Positions 10,432 through 20,528 of a stretch of DNA of 64,000 nucleotides are shown here, piece after piece. The notes under the pieces are model-generated. The model worked only from the letters and a program-made list of their open reading frames with translations, had not been told where the DNA came from and did not search any database. The position numbers and the translations under genes are program-made. Numbering within the stretch: position 1 is the stretch's first letter; the number at the start of each line of letters is the position of its first letter. The DNA is from Gimesia sp. (lineage in GTDB: Bacteria; Planctomycetota; Planctomycetia; Planctomycetales; Planctomycetaceae), in NCBI RefSeq assembly GCF_040219335.1, contig NZ_JAVJSQ010000034.1:37894-101893 (forward strand), in the 5' to 3' direction.

Positions 10432-11361
10432 TCAAATGTTTGCGTTTCGTGTGATCTGTTCCTGGAATGCGTTCCCCAGTTCGATCATCTCGGGCACCGT
10501 CAATTCCTCAGCCCGGGTTTTCTCCCGATCGTAACCGTGTGCCTCCAGAAGTGAGTCTACTTCCGTTTTACTCAACTGCTTGCTGTACATTCCCACCAAC
10601 GTGCTCCGCATCAGTTTCCGACGATGCTGGAAGACTCGTCGCAGGAAATCCTGAAAGAAGACCCGGTCCCCGATCTTCTGTTTCAGGGGCGGATTCGGCG
10701 TCAGCTGGACAATCGCCGAATCAACCTTGGGTCGAGGCCAGAAAACGGTGGGCCCCACTTTTTTGAGCAGCTTGACGAAGCACTGCGACTGCAACCAGAC
10801 CGACAGCGCCCCGTAATTCGAAGTCGCAGGCTTACACGACATTTTTAAACCCAGCTCGTACTGAATCGTAACCACCATCCGGTTCCAGGGCAGATCCGAG
10901 GCAACCAGATTCGAAATAATGGGCGTCGCCACGTTGTAAGGCAGGTTGGCCACCAGCTTCAGGTGACTGCCCGGGTTCGCTTTGAGCTGCTGGTCAACCT
11001 CTTCCAGCACGATGGGGTTGAGCCGGTTTTTGTTCTTGAGCGCGTCGCAGTTCAGCAGGGTGATGTTGTCGTACTTCTGCGTAGCCTCGCTGGCCAGGGT
11101 GTACATGTTACGATCGTACTCGACCGAGATCACATGCCGGGCTTTCTGAGCCATGAACGTGGTCATGCCCCCGGTTCCGGTTCCTACTTCCAGCACTATG
11201 TCGGTGGGTTTAATGTGTCCCTGTTCAACGACGTACTCGATGATATTCAGATCGATCAGAAAGTTCTGGCCCAGATCAGAGCGCGGGTTAAAGCCATGCC
11301 GCTCAAAGAGCTGCATTAAATAAGATCGAGTCTGCCTTTCATCTTCTTTCATTGATACCAT
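10432..11361 (-). CDS. rsmA: 16S rRNA dimethyladenosine transferase
   Basis: RsmA/KsgA methyltransferase, which dimethylates two adjacent adenines near the 3' end of 16S rRNA late in 30S assembly. About 309 residues. Motifs: LGQNFLID at the N-terminus, SAM-binding VLEVGTGTGGMT, acidic EYD after the next strand, and catalytic NLPYN (VANLPYNVATPII); C-terminal helical domain with FFQDFLRRVFQHRRKLMRSTL. Start is not certain: ATG 11361 and ATG 11352 are both in frame and neither has a clear ribosome-binding site. Either one lies inside the 3' end of ribE, so the two are translationally coupled. Confidence 0.96.
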   Translation of the reverse strand: MVSMKEDERQTRSYLMQLFERHGFNPRSDLGQNFLIDLNIIEYVVEQGHIKPTDIVLEVGTGTGGMTTFMAQKARHVISVEYDRNMYTLASEATQKYDNITLLNCDALKNKNRLNPIVLEEVDQQLKANPGSHLKLVANLPYNVATPIISNLVASDLPWNRMVVTIQYELGLKMSCKPATSNYGALSVWLQSQCFVKLLKKVGPTVFWPRPKVDSAIVQLTPNPPLKQKIGDRVFFQDFLRRVFQHRRKLMRSTLVGMYSKQLSKTEVDSLLEAHGYDREKTRAEELTVPEMIELGNAFQEQITRNANI

Positions 11362-11956
11362 CAAGTGTTAAGGGAACCAGCTTTGACACGTACTTCCCGA
11401 GAATATCGGTTTCAATATTCACAATACTGCCCACCTGCTTCTGACCCAGCGTCGTCACTTCCAGTGTGTGTGGAATCAGCGCGATACTGAAGGAGGATGC
11501 TTCGCAGCCCACTATGGTCAGGCTGATGCCATCCACGGTGACCGATCCCTTGGGGACCATCTGCAAAGCCAGTGCTTCCGGAACTTCGAACCACATCGTG
11601 ATCCATTCGCCGTCCCGGTCGATCGATTTGATCGACCCCACGCCGTCCACATGCCCTTGAACGAAGTGACCACCCAGCCGTCCGTTTGCTGCCAGCGGGC
11701 GTTCCAGATTCACGACATCGCCCACGGTTAACAGCCCCAGGTTGGTCTTCGCCAGGGTTTCCGCGCCCGCCTGGAACTTCAGAGAGTTCGCGGCGATCTC
11801 CACCACCGTCAGGCAGCAGCCATTGATGGCCACACTATCACCGATCTGGGCCTCATGTAAAATGAGTTCCGGAATCTTCAGCGTCAAATCGATGGAGGAG
11901 CCGTTCTTTTCGAGAAGTTGAACGGTACCCTGCCCCTCGACCAGTCCCGTAAACAT
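11339..11956 (-). CDS. ribE: Riboflavin synthase alpha chain
   Basis: Catalyses dismutation of two 6,7-dimethyl-8-ribityllumazines to riboflavin. 205 residues from ATG 11956, standard length. The tandem lumazine-binding repeats are plain: MFTGLVEGQGTV, GDSVAINGCCLTVVE, then LGGHFVQGHVDGVG, followed by the second repeat with KGSVTVDGISLTIVG and IPHTLEVTTLG, closing with VNIETDILGKYV. It overlaps rsmA by a few codons and follows pssA by 54 bases, so it sits in a psd-pssA-ribE-rsmA run. No FMN riboswitch is visible upstream. Other riboflavin genes are not in the window. Confidence 0.97.
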   Translation of the reverse strand: MFTGLVEGQGTVQLLEKNGSSIDLTLKIPELILHEAQIGDSVAINGCCLTVVEIAANSLKFQAGAETLAKTNLGLLTVGDVVNLERPLAANGRLGGHFVQGHVDGVGSIKSIDRDGEWITMWFEVPEALALQMVPKGSVTVDGISLTIVGCEASSFSIALIPHTLEVTTLGQKQVGSIVNIETDILGKYVSKLVPLTLDGINERR

Positions 11957-12010
11957 CGGCGACAGTACCTTCGGCGTTCTAAAAACAGGGGAATTAAACG
12001 AATCAGTTTC

Positions 12011-12892
12011 TCAAATTTCTCTGGATTTGTATAGTCGTCCAGAGATAACTTCTTCCCAAAAAGCACGAATTGGGGACGAAAACGCGAAATAACAGAACAG
12101 GACCGGGACCGCCAGCTCCTGCACCAGAAAGATCAGGGCCAGAGAAAATACGAGCTGAATCACATGCCGGCGGCTCCGCTGACCAGTGAACAACTGGTTA
12201 AACACATGCGGATAATGCACGCGCGAGACCATCAGTGCAGCGACCGCCAGTGTGATCAGCGGCAAGGCCCAGCCGATGCCGGTAATTAACCAATCTGCCA
12301 GGGACTGCATCGATCCATTTTTCGTCTCTGCCAGCTTGTAAAGGCCGCGCATCGCGATCGGAAAGGACGCCACCACGCCTGCAGCGGCAGGAGAAGGGAG
12401 ACCACTGAACCCTTCGTGCGAATCATCTTCATCTGTTTCCACATTAAAGCGTGCCAGCCTTAAAATGGTACAGACCGCAAACAGCAGCGCGATCACCCAT
12501 AACAGACGCGGATGATAGATCTGGGTACGAAACTGAATCATCTGCAGCATCAGAAACGCCGGGGCCACTCCGAAGCTGATCGCATCGCACAGGCTGTCGA
12601 GCTGCGCACCGAATTCCGTGGTCTGATTCGTCCAGCGGGCGGCACTGCCATCCAGGGCGTCGAACAGCATCGCTACAAAGATCAGCACCGCAGCGATAAA
12701 CAGGTGTTGATTTTCAAAAGAGTTATAGACCCCTGGTGCAGTTCCCAGCATGCGGGTCAGACCACCACTGGTCACGTGCCCCATATATTCCGGTCCGACC
12801 TTGGCTGCATAGGTAATCGCGCCAAAACCACAGGCGGCATTACCCAGCGTCAACAACGTCGGTAGAACGGCAATCAGTTTACGCTTCTTCAT
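12011..12892 (-). CDS. pssA: CDP-diacylglycerol--serine O-phosphatidyltransferase
   Basis: Integral membrane enzyme making phosphatidylserine from CDP-diacylglycerol and serine. 293 residues from ATG 12892 (MKKRKLIAVLPTLLTLGN), preferred over an upstream in-frame start because it gives the classic N-terminus. The CDP-alcohol phosphotransferase signature DG-x2-AR-x8-G-x3-D-x3-D is complete (DALDGSAARW, then FGAQLDSLCD). Several hydrophobic helices follow, and a C-terminal extension with two or three more. Its start overlaps the end of psd, the next enzyme of the pathway, by 14 bases, so the pair are co-expressed to produce phosphatidylethanolamine. Confidence 0.95.
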   Translation of the reverse strand: MKKRKLIAVLPTLLTLGNAACGFGAITYAAKVGPEYMGHVTSGGLTRMLGTAPGVYNSFENQHLFIAAVLIFVAMLFDALDGSAARWTNQTTEFGAQLDSLCDAISFGVAPAFLMLQMIQFRTQIYHPRLLWVIALLFAVCTILRLARFNVETDEDDSHEGFSGLPSPAAAGVVASFPIAMRGLYKLAETKNGSMQSLADWLITGIGWALPLITLAVAALMVSRVHYPHVFNQLFTGQRSRRHVIQLVFSLALIFLVQELAVPVLFCYFAFSSPIRAFWEEVISGRLYKSREI

Positions 12893-13928
12893 TGGAGGCC
12901 TCAGTGGGGGACTCTGCATATTTCGCCAGAATAGTCGAACCAGCTTTCAACTTGTCACCCGGCTTCGCCAGGATTTCCAGTCCTTCTTCCTGGGGGAACA
13001 CAAGCACGGTCCGGGAACCCAGCTTAATCATACCAAACTGCGCCCCCTTGGTTAATTCATCGCCCGGTTTCAAGCGACAGACAATCCGCCGCGCAATTGC
13101 ACCGGTAATCTGCTGTACCAGCATCGGTCGGCTGGTCGGCTCGGGCATCTGCAGATAGACTTCCAGTCGCTCGTTTAACCGCGTGGACTCCGGTCGCAGC
13201 GCGTTCAGACATTTCCCGGGTCGATACGCAAGTTTGATAATCTTACCGGCAACCGGCATCCGGTTGATATGGACATTGAAAATCGACAGGAAAATGCCAA
13301 TCTCGATCGCCGGACCGCCGATATATTCGTGATGCGCAATCTCTTCAATCGTATCGAAGGTCCCGTCCGCAGGAGAAACAATCACACCCTCACCCGCAGG
13401 GATTGTCCGCTGGGGGTTCCGGAAGAACCAGACAATCTCCATCCCGAACAACACCAGCGTAAGCACCAGCAACCAGCCGATGTAGCTGAGCACACCGGTC
13501 ACCACGCCGGATAAAATCACGCCGGAGAGCAGGGCGGCACCGCCGAAAAACAGGGTTGAGAGAACGAACAGTTCGGCCAGCCCTTCACGGGCAAAGGGGA
13601 GTCGGCTGCGATACGCAAAGGGATCGTCGGCTTCCTCCCAGTAGTAGCCTCCCTGGTTCTCATGATATTTGAGGTCGCGGGGATCGAGCACATCATGCGG
13701 ACAGGGATTGAAGTCCCCCTTCCGTGTGCTCTCCATTTTTTTCACGTAACGGGGGCGAAACGTCTTCAACCAGAATCGCCGCCAGCGGCCCCAGAGCATT
13801 TCCAGGTTGATAATAATTCCCCCACCCGGCTGAATGGTCGTCAGTTGCGGATCCATGGGCTGGACTTCCCGTCGGGAATAAGGTTGTCCGGTGGGAGGTG
13901 GATTAACGTCTGATGAAGTTGAACTCAT
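12879..13928 (-). CDS. psd: Phosphatidylserine decarboxylase, N-terminally extended
   Basis: Pyruvoyl-dependent enzyme converting phosphatidylserine to phosphatidylethanolamine. The catalytic portion starts about residue 180 (VIVSPADGTFDTI) and contains FLSIFNVHINRMPVAG and GMIKLGSRTVLVFP, where the Gly-Ser bond is the expected self-cleavage site that forms the pyruvoyl group. The form resembles the short type II or archaeal enzyme (GSR rather than GST). Two hydrophobic helices lie about residues 120-165. The N-terminal 110 residues (with CPHDVLDPRD and a Tyr/Trp-rich segment) are an extension beyond the usual family length; their role is unknown. ATG 13928 begins the frame. First gene of the psd-pssA-ribE-rsmA run. 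Confidence 0.93.
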   Translation of the reverse strand: MSSTSSDVNPPPTGQPYSRREVQPMDPQLTTIQPGGGIIINLEMLWGRWRRFWLKTFRPRYVKKMESTRKGDFNPCPHDVLDPRDLKYHENQGGYYWEEADDPFAYRSRLPFAREGLAELFVLSTLFFGGAALLSGVILSGVVTGVLSYIGWLLVLTLVLFGMEIVWFFRNPQRTIPAGEGVIVSPADGTFDTIEEIAHHEYIGGPAIEIGIFLSIFNVHINRMPVAGKIIKLAYRPGKCLNALRPESTRLNERLEVYLQMPEPTSRPMLVQQITGAIARRIVCRLKPGDELTKGAQFGMIKLGSRTVLVFPQEEGLEILAKPGDKLKAGSTILAKYAESPTEASNEEA

Positions 13929-15686
<1,758 letters not shown>

Positions 15687-15714
15687 ATTGATTCCGATCA
15701 ACTCTGAAATGAAC

Positions 15715-15751
15715 AGCTCCCCCCGGAACCCGTTTCCGAGGGGAGCTTTTT
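15715..15751 (+). terminator. Rho-independent terminator of eno
   Basis: A 14-base stem with one mismatch (arms about 15715-15728 and 15733-15746), a tetraloop, and a run of five T. It lies about 30 bases after the eno stop codon. Confidence 0.9.
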
Positions 15752-15965
15752 ATGCGCAGGCTTAAGTTGCAGTATGCGATTCTTCGCCCCATCTCAACTC
15801 ATTTCAGCCAAGCACACTCCGGTCGGCACCACAGACACAGTCGCGACAATCACTACAGCTTAACAGGGTCTGGAGAAACCTGTGCAACCCTGTCGATTTT
15901 GATGAGGTAGCTCTGCGCCCCACGTCTGCAGAGATTGTGTTTCTTTTACATCGGCCATCAATATC

Positions 15966-16553
15966 GTGACTGACAGACAGCACCAGAACGAAGAAACCGG
16001 GATCGGCTGGATGATCTCGCTGACATTCTGGCTGCTGTTATTCTTCGCGGCGAGCCTGTTCGCTGCGGTAGTCCTTTCGCCGCGGTATCTGGCCTACCTC
16101 GAGTTAAGGAATGAGTATCTCTCGAACCAGGTCCAGCTGGTGACCCTGGAAAACCAGGTCGAATACCTGAAACAGATCGCCCATTCGCTGGAACATGATC
16201 CTGAGTTTCGTTCCGAAGTCGCACGAGTCGACTTTGATGCCGTTCGACCGGGTGAAGAGCGGATTGCCGTCGATCCCGATCTGGCCCTGGATCTGCCTCA
16301 ATGGAATTCGCGTCAGAGAATCCCGGTCACCAGTCGCGCCTGGTACGTGCCCATGCTGAGCGTGCTCAGCGAAAACCACAAGGTGCGCTCCTCGCTGCTG
16401 CTGACCGCCGGGGTGATTGTGCTGCTGTCTTTTACGTTTCTGCATGAATCGCAGTCCCATCAGCTGGAGCACGTAACCCGATCCACCAAAGACTTTGTGT
16501 CGCTGTTCCTCTCTCGATACCGCATCTCGGAATCAGAGGCCGATGAAGACTGA
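15966..16553 (+). CDS. FtsB/DivIC-like septum formation initiator-type protein
   Basis: 195-residue membrane protein beginning at GTG 15966. A short cytoplasmic N-terminus, one transmembrane helix (about residues 14-38), then a coiled coil (LELRNEYLSNQVQLVTLENQ, residues about 45-75) and a conserved tail DPEFRSEVARVDF..VRPGEERI that matches the end of the FtsB/DivIC domain (D-x-E-x2-AR, then RPGE). A linker and a second hydrophobic helix (about residues 137-156) follow, which ordinary FtsB lacks. In many bacteria ftsB lies directly after eno, as here, which supports the family call. Known FtsB/DivIC proteins recruit cell-wall synthases to the division ring; planctomycetes lack FtsZ, so the role here is open. 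Confidence 0.75.
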   Translation: MTDRQHQNEETGIGWMISLTFWLLLFFAASLFAAVVLSPRYLAYLELRNEYLSNQVQLVTLENQVEYLKQIAHSLEHDPEFRSEVARVDFDAVRPGEERIAVDPDLALDLPQWNSRQRIPVTSRAWYVPMLSVLSENHKVRSSLLLTAGVIVLLSFTFLHESQSHQLEHVTRSTKDFVSLFLSRYRISESEADED

Positions 16554-16806
16554 CCCCGGTTCCGGCTGTAAGGAATAACACGAATGCAGCAAACGCCCCG
16601 CCTGCAACACCTGAGCTTGTTTTTGTGATCCTAGCCTTTCTTCCCAGGAACCACGTTGTTCGGATTTTTTCTGGAATAGCTGCTCTGCCATTCTATCTCG
16701 CTGAAAGCCGGCAGCAGAAATCAAATTCAGTTCGGACAATCCCGAAGCAGCGACGATTTGATTAGTAGTTATTTCATGACGTTTCAACCCTGAAGGGTAT
16801 CACAGA

Positions 16807-17139
16807 ATGGATACAGATAAGCAAGCCAGAACTTCTCTGTTAACGGAATTCAGACTGAGACGCTGGGCGCGGATGCACTACGTTTCGGCCGATCAAAGAA
16901 AAGCGACCTGGAATCCCATCGTTCTCGATGAAATGCAGAATAAGGATCAGGAAATGCACGAAGCAGAAGAAAACAGCATGAAGGCCCGTGTTTCATCCAT
17001 GTATGTGCCACTGGCACCCGGGACTATTACCCGCATCGATCAGTCACACGAAGAAGCCGCTGCACCTCACATCCTGAAAATGCAGGATCGCTCCTCGCGC
17101 AATCTGCAACGGGTAGCTGATCAGATGCTGGGCGAATAA
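16807..17139 (+). CDS. Small hypothetical protein
   Basis: Unrecognised soluble protein of 110 residues from ATG 16807, with GAAGGG about 9 bases upstream as a reasonable ribosome-binding site. Basic N-terminal third (EFRLRRWARMHYVSADQRKATW), acidic helical middle (EMQNKDQEMHEAEEN), and a C-terminal tail ending RNLQRVADQMLGE. No signal peptide, membrane helix, Cys motif or known domain. It may be lineage-specific. It lies 253 bases after the FtsB-like gene and converges with the MotB-like gene, 40 bases between stops. Confidence 0.6.
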   Translation: MDTDKQARTSLLTEFRLRRWARMHYVSADQRKATWNPIVLDEMQNKDQEMHEAEENSMKARVSSMYVPLAPGTITRIDQSHEEAAAPHILKMQDRSSRNLQRVADQMLGE

Positions 17140-17179
17140 GCTTGCTCAATCACGCGCCCCGATTCTCTCGACCTCCGCA

Positions 17180-17896
17180 CTATTTGCGGGGGCCGACGTA
17201 GTCATCGACAAACGCATCCAGCAGCAGCACATCCAGACGGTCCATCTGCTGCGTTTTCTCATCCCCGATCTGCAGGGGAGGCTCGTAATCGGCGGCAGCG
17301 GTAATGCGAATCCGCTTCGCCTCGATTCCTTTCTGGATCAGATAGAGCATGGCCTCTCGCCCCCGCTGGTAAGTCAGTACCAGTTTATCATTGTAATGGC
17401 CATCCTGAGGCAAAGGTTTCACGGACGTATGAGCCCGCAGCTCAATCTTGTTCGGCTTGCCCGCCAGCTCCGGAATCATCTCGTCCAGCTTCCCTTTACG
17501 TTCCTCGTCAAGGTCTACCTGGGTCTGACCGTAATACAGGGTCTCCCCGACCGGAACCGGTACTCCTTCCCGGAAGCGATAGATACGCACATCCTTGCCT
17601 TCGAGGGCCTTCGTCTTAATCCCCCCGCGTCCCCGCGCCTTGCTGTCGGTAAACGCCCCCAGCATACTCATCTGCTCGATCATCGAGTTCATCGGAAAAT
17701 ATTTTCCGGGAGGGGAAATGGGGCCGGTACGATAACCCGTGTAAGACTGAATCGACTCCAGGATCGACCGGAATTTTTCATCATTCACGATTTCACTGAG
17801 TGAAACCAGCATGATGAAGAACGTCAGCAGCAGCGACATCATGTCACCGTAAGTCACCACCCATTCGGGGACTCCCGGTGGACCATCGTCTTCCAT
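17180..17896 (-). CDS. motB: MotB/OmpA-like motor protein, no MotA partner nearby
   Basis: 238-residue protein from ATG 17896, with AGGAG 9 bases upstream. The N-terminus PEWVVTYGDMMSLLLTFFIMLVSLSE is the MotB plug helix with the ion-binding Asp (residue 18) at the start of the single transmembrane segment. The C-terminal half is a divergent OmpA-like peptidoglycan-binding domain (NKIELRAHTSVK, LTYQRGREAMLYLIQKGIEAKRIRI). In flagellar motors and related energy-coupling complexes such a protein pairs with MotA; none is adjacent, because both neighbours are unrelated plus-strand genes. It may drive flagella or another proton-powered envelope complex. Confidence 0.88.
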   Translation of the reverse strand: MEDDGPPGVPEWVVTYGDMMSLLLTFFIMLVSLSEIVNDEKFRSILESIQSYTGYRTGPISPPGKYFPMNSMIEQMSMLGAFTDSKARGRGGIKTKALEGKDVRIYRFREGVPVPVGETLYYGQTQVDLDEERKGKLDEMIPELAGKPNKIELRAHTSVKPLPQDGHYNDKLVLTYQRGREAMLYLIQKGIEAKRIRITAAADYEPPLQIGDEKTQQMDRLDVLLLDAFVDDYVGPRK

Positions 17897-18237
17897 GACT
17901 GTCTGCTCCTGTTAGTGAATGAAGAAATAAGGAGATTCGGCAGAATCTGCCGCTCTCGCGGAATTCCAGCGCCGCTTACCACCAGAATCGTCATGCGGCG
18001 CCGTGAAACTTGGCGGATTTTTCTCAAACCGGCCCTGTTCAGCGGGTTTACAGGCCCACCCCGTCACCCCCGGCGGTGTTCTGCAAATCCCCTCCCTCGA
18101 ACAAAATGCCCCTTAGATCATTGACGAACACAATAAATATCTACAACATTAGGAGTTAAGTAAGCAGCAACCGATCAGAACATCAGCGCTAGAGAAATCC
18201 GGGAATTTCTGGGAAAAGAAAAGGAAGTGGTCAAGGA
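17897..18237 (+). other. Intergenic region between divergent motB-like and rnd
   Basis: 341 bases with no convincing gene. It contains the 15-base palindrome at 17938-17952 near the motB-like start and a purine-rich stretch ending AAGGA just before the rnd start codon, which serves as its ribosome-binding site. Confidence 0.6.
17938..17952. repeat. 15-base near-perfect palindrome upstream of motB-like gene
   Basis: CGGCAGA-A-TCTGCCG: two 7-base arms around one base, 42 bases upstream of the motB-like start. It could be an operator or simply a small hairpin in the leader; no regulator gene is adjacent. Confidence 0.4.
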
Positions 18238-19425
18238 ATGTCGAGCCCTCTCATTGTGCAGCAGTCGGAATTGGTCGCACTCTGTGATCAGATTCAGGAT
18301 GCGGGCATCGTTGCATTCGATACGGAATTCGTTTCCGAATTCACTTATCGCCCCGAACTTTCCCTCCTGCAGTTTGCCTTCGAAGGGCGCACGGTCGCCG
18401 TCGATCCCTACGAAGTCGATGACCTGACTCCCTGGTGGGACATCATGACCGACGATTCCACCACAGTGGTCGAGCACGGCGGACGCGAAGAAGTTCGCTT
18501 CTGTCGCCACTTCTCCGGCAAGAAGCCACAGAAACTGATCGATCTGCAAATCGCCGAAGGGCTCCGCTCGCGGAGCTTTCCCATCTCCTATACCGCACTG
18601 GTCGCCCGCGTGCTGGGAGAGAAAGCGGGCAGTAAAGAGACCCGCACGGACTGGCGCCGCAGACCACTTACCGACCAGCAGATCAAATACGCACTTGACG
18701 ACGTCAAATACGTCCTTCGTATCTGGAAGATCCAGGAAAAAGAATTAACGGACCTGGGCCGTCTGGAGTGGGCCCAGGCGGAATTTCAACGGATGATCGA
18801 TGAAGTCGATTCCGAATTTCACCGCGAAAACTGGCGCCGCGTTTCCGGGTTGCACAAACTGAAGCCGCGCGAACTGGCCATCGTCCGCGAACTCTTTGAC
18901 TGGCGCGATGAAGTTGGCCAGGACAAGAATCAGCCGGTCCGTCGGATTCTCCGCGACGACCTGTTAATCGAACTGGCCAAACGCAAACCCAAGACGCCAC
19001 AGGACCTGACCGCCACCCGCGATCTCAATCGCAAGAACATGTTCAAGCTCGCTCCCCAGGTCGTCCAACGCATTGAGAAAGCCCTGCAGCTTCCCAATGA
19101 CCAGCTTCCGCAGTTGCAGGAGAATCCCAACACGCAGCAGAATCAGGATGAGCAGGTAATCGGTAAACTGCTGGGCATCGCCCTGGCGAACCGTTGTGCC
19201 GAGATGAATGTTTCTCAGACGCTGGTGGGAACGACATCCGATTTAAGGCACCTGGTCCGCTATCATGTGTATGGAGAACAGAGCGACGACAGGCCCCGCC
19301 TGATGACAGGCTGGCGGGCGGAAGTCTGCGGCGATCTGCTTACCGATGTTTTGGACGGCAAGATCTCCATGCGTGTCGCCGATCCGGAATCGGATCATCC
19401 GCTGCATTTCGAAAGACTCAGCTAG
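18238..19425 (+). CDS. rnd: Ribonuclease D with Asp85 to Glu change
   Basis: 3'-5' exoribonuclease of the DEDDy class that trims tRNA and other small RNA 3' ends. 395 residues from ATG 18238. The DEDDy domain aligns without gaps to E. coli RNase D numbering: Asp28 and Glu30 in FDTEF, Tyr151 and Asp155 in YALDDVKY. The remaining metal ligand, Asp85 in E. coli, is Glu85 here (HGGREEV). Two HRDC-type helical regions follow (LKPRELAIVRELFDWRDEVGQ at about residue 205, and a second after residue 300). The substitution might lower or alter activity. Transcribed with or just ahead of the small secreted-protein gene. Confidence 0.93.
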   Translation: MSSPLIVQQSELVALCDQIQDAGIVAFDTEFVSEFTYRPELSLLQFAFEGRTVAVDPYEVDDLTPWWDIMTDDSTTVVEHGGREEVRFCRHFSGKKPQKLIDLQIAEGLRSRSFPISYTALVARVLGEKAGSKETRTDWRRRPLTDQQIKYALDDVKYVLRIWKIQEKELTDLGRLEWAQAEFQRMIDEVDSEFHRENWRRVSGLHKLKPRELAIVRELFDWRDEVGQDKNQPVRRILRDDLLIELAKRKPKTPQDLTATRDLNRKNMFKLAPQVVQRIEKALQLPNDQLPQLQENPNTQQNQDEQVIGKLLGIALANRCAEMNVSQTLVGTTSDLRHLVRYHVYGEQSDDRPRLMTGWRAEVCGDLLTDVLDGKISMRVADPESDHPLHFERLS

Positions 19426-19522
19426 GCACAATCAGCCCGAACCTGTACAATCGCCACGTTGTACCGGTGGTCTCCTCACTCTGCCGATGGATCGTTTCAT
19501 TCTACCAGGAACAGAGTCAGGA

Positions 19523-19978
19523 ATGCCGATGAAACTCCTTCGCATACTGCCCCTCATACTCATGCTGGCTTCGCCCCTCCTGGGAGCGGAACCCGCGCCG
19601 GAAGATGACTATCAGGCTGTCGCGGGAAAATGGGTCCGCAATGATCAGGCCGGCAACGGGTCTCCCCTGCAGGTGGAACAGGAAATCATCGGCAAGAAAT
19701 CCATCGTGCGGGTATTTGACCTGAATGGCAAACTGATCCACGAGCACCAGGCGCAATTCCGCTTACAGCGGATGGAAGAAGTCAACGTCTTCGTCTATTT
19801 TGATCTGGAAGTGACCGCCGGTCCGAACAAAGGAAAACGGCAGCCCCAGCCACGATCGTTCGCCTATCGCATCCGGAAGAATCAATTCATCCAGGTGGAG
19901 GGACTTCTTAGAGAAGATCCCTCACCGGCCCGCATGCTGATCTGGCTCAAAAAAACGCCACCCCAACCGGACGTGTAA
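19523..19978 (+). CDS. Small secreted hypothetical protein
   Basis: 151-residue protein from ATG 19523 (ATG 19529 is equally possible). Signal peptide MPMKLLRILPLILMLASPLLGA with likely cleavage after LLG-A or nearby. The mature part, about 130 residues, begins DDYQAVAGKWVRNDQ and has alternating beta-strand character (VRVFDLNGKLIHEHQAQFRLQRME, VFVYFDLEVT), reminiscent of the small beta-barrel secreted proteins common in planctomycetes; I cannot assign a family. It begins 97 bases after rnd and converges with the 20020-20487 gene. Confidence 0.7.
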   Translation: MPMKLLRILPLILMLASPLLGAEPAPEDDYQAVAGKWVRNDQAGNGSPLQVEQEIIGKKSIVRVFDLNGKLIHEHQAQFRLQRMEEVNVFVYFDLEVTAGPNKGKRQPQPRSFAYRIRKNQFIQVEGLLREDPSPARMLIWLKKTPPQPDV

Positions 19979-20019
19979 GAATTTCTGCAGACAGCGGTAT
20001 GACATCTGCCTGCCCCTGG

Positions 20020-20487
20020 TTAATTCTGATTGATCAGGCGATCTGCTTCTTTGAGGTGTTTCACAAATTTGATCTGGGCTTCGCTGGGAACCCAGCGGGC
20101 AGTATCCATCATCCACGGCAGATAATCTCTGCCGGCCCAGAGAAGTTGCTGAAGCTGTGGATAATCGGCACAGGCCGTTTGTTTCATGTAGTCAATATCA
20201 GGGGCCGTTCTTTTTTGAACCTGTATTTTGAACTGCTCCCATGTGGCATCACTGGCCTGTATCCTCTGCAGGATCAGAAAATCCCGATACACATTCTTAA
20301 ACTCTGCTAATTCATCTCGACCGCTATGCTGATTTGTCAGATCACTCAGTGATGATATGGTAGAAAAACGCTGAATGGCTTTTCCCAGCAGCAGGCCAAC
20401 AACCACAACAACGGTCAACACGAGGCCACTCCAAAAGAGTTTCCTGGCAAATCCAGAACGGGTAGTTCGGGCTGATCGGTTTTCCAT
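20020..20487 (-). CDS. Membrane-anchored paralogue of the GYF_2 protein C-terminal domain
   Basis: 155 residues from ATG 20487, chosen over TTG 20511 because GAAAGAGAT precedes it. A basic N-terminus, one transmembrane helix (about residues 17-38, LFWSGLVLTVVVVVGLLLG), then a 95-residue domain clearly homologous to the last 95 residues of the adjacent upstream protein: PQLQQLLWAGRDYLP and FVKHLKEADRLIN here against PQLQQMLWAGRDYLP and FEKHLKEAERIIN there. It therefore arose by duplication of the TM-plus-tail part without the GYF_2 domains. It lies 41 bases downstream of its larger paralogue on the same strand. Function unknown. Confidence 0.8.
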   Translation of the reverse strand: MENRSARTTRSGFARKLFWSGLVLTVVVVVGLLLGKAIQRFSTISSLSDLTNQHSGRDELAEFKNVYRDFLILQRIQASDATWEQFKIQVQKRTAPDIDYMKQTACADYPQLQQLLWAGRDYLPWMMDTARWVPSEAQIKFVKHLKEADRLINQN

Positions 20488-20528
20488 ATCTCTTTCACGT
20501 TCCTGAATCAATCACGCAGGACCACAAA

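Noticed and set aside
16533..16787. Minus-strand 84-residue frame after the FtsB-like gene
   Set aside because: TTG start with no ribosome-binding site, overlapping the end of a well-supported gene, and no recognisable motif.
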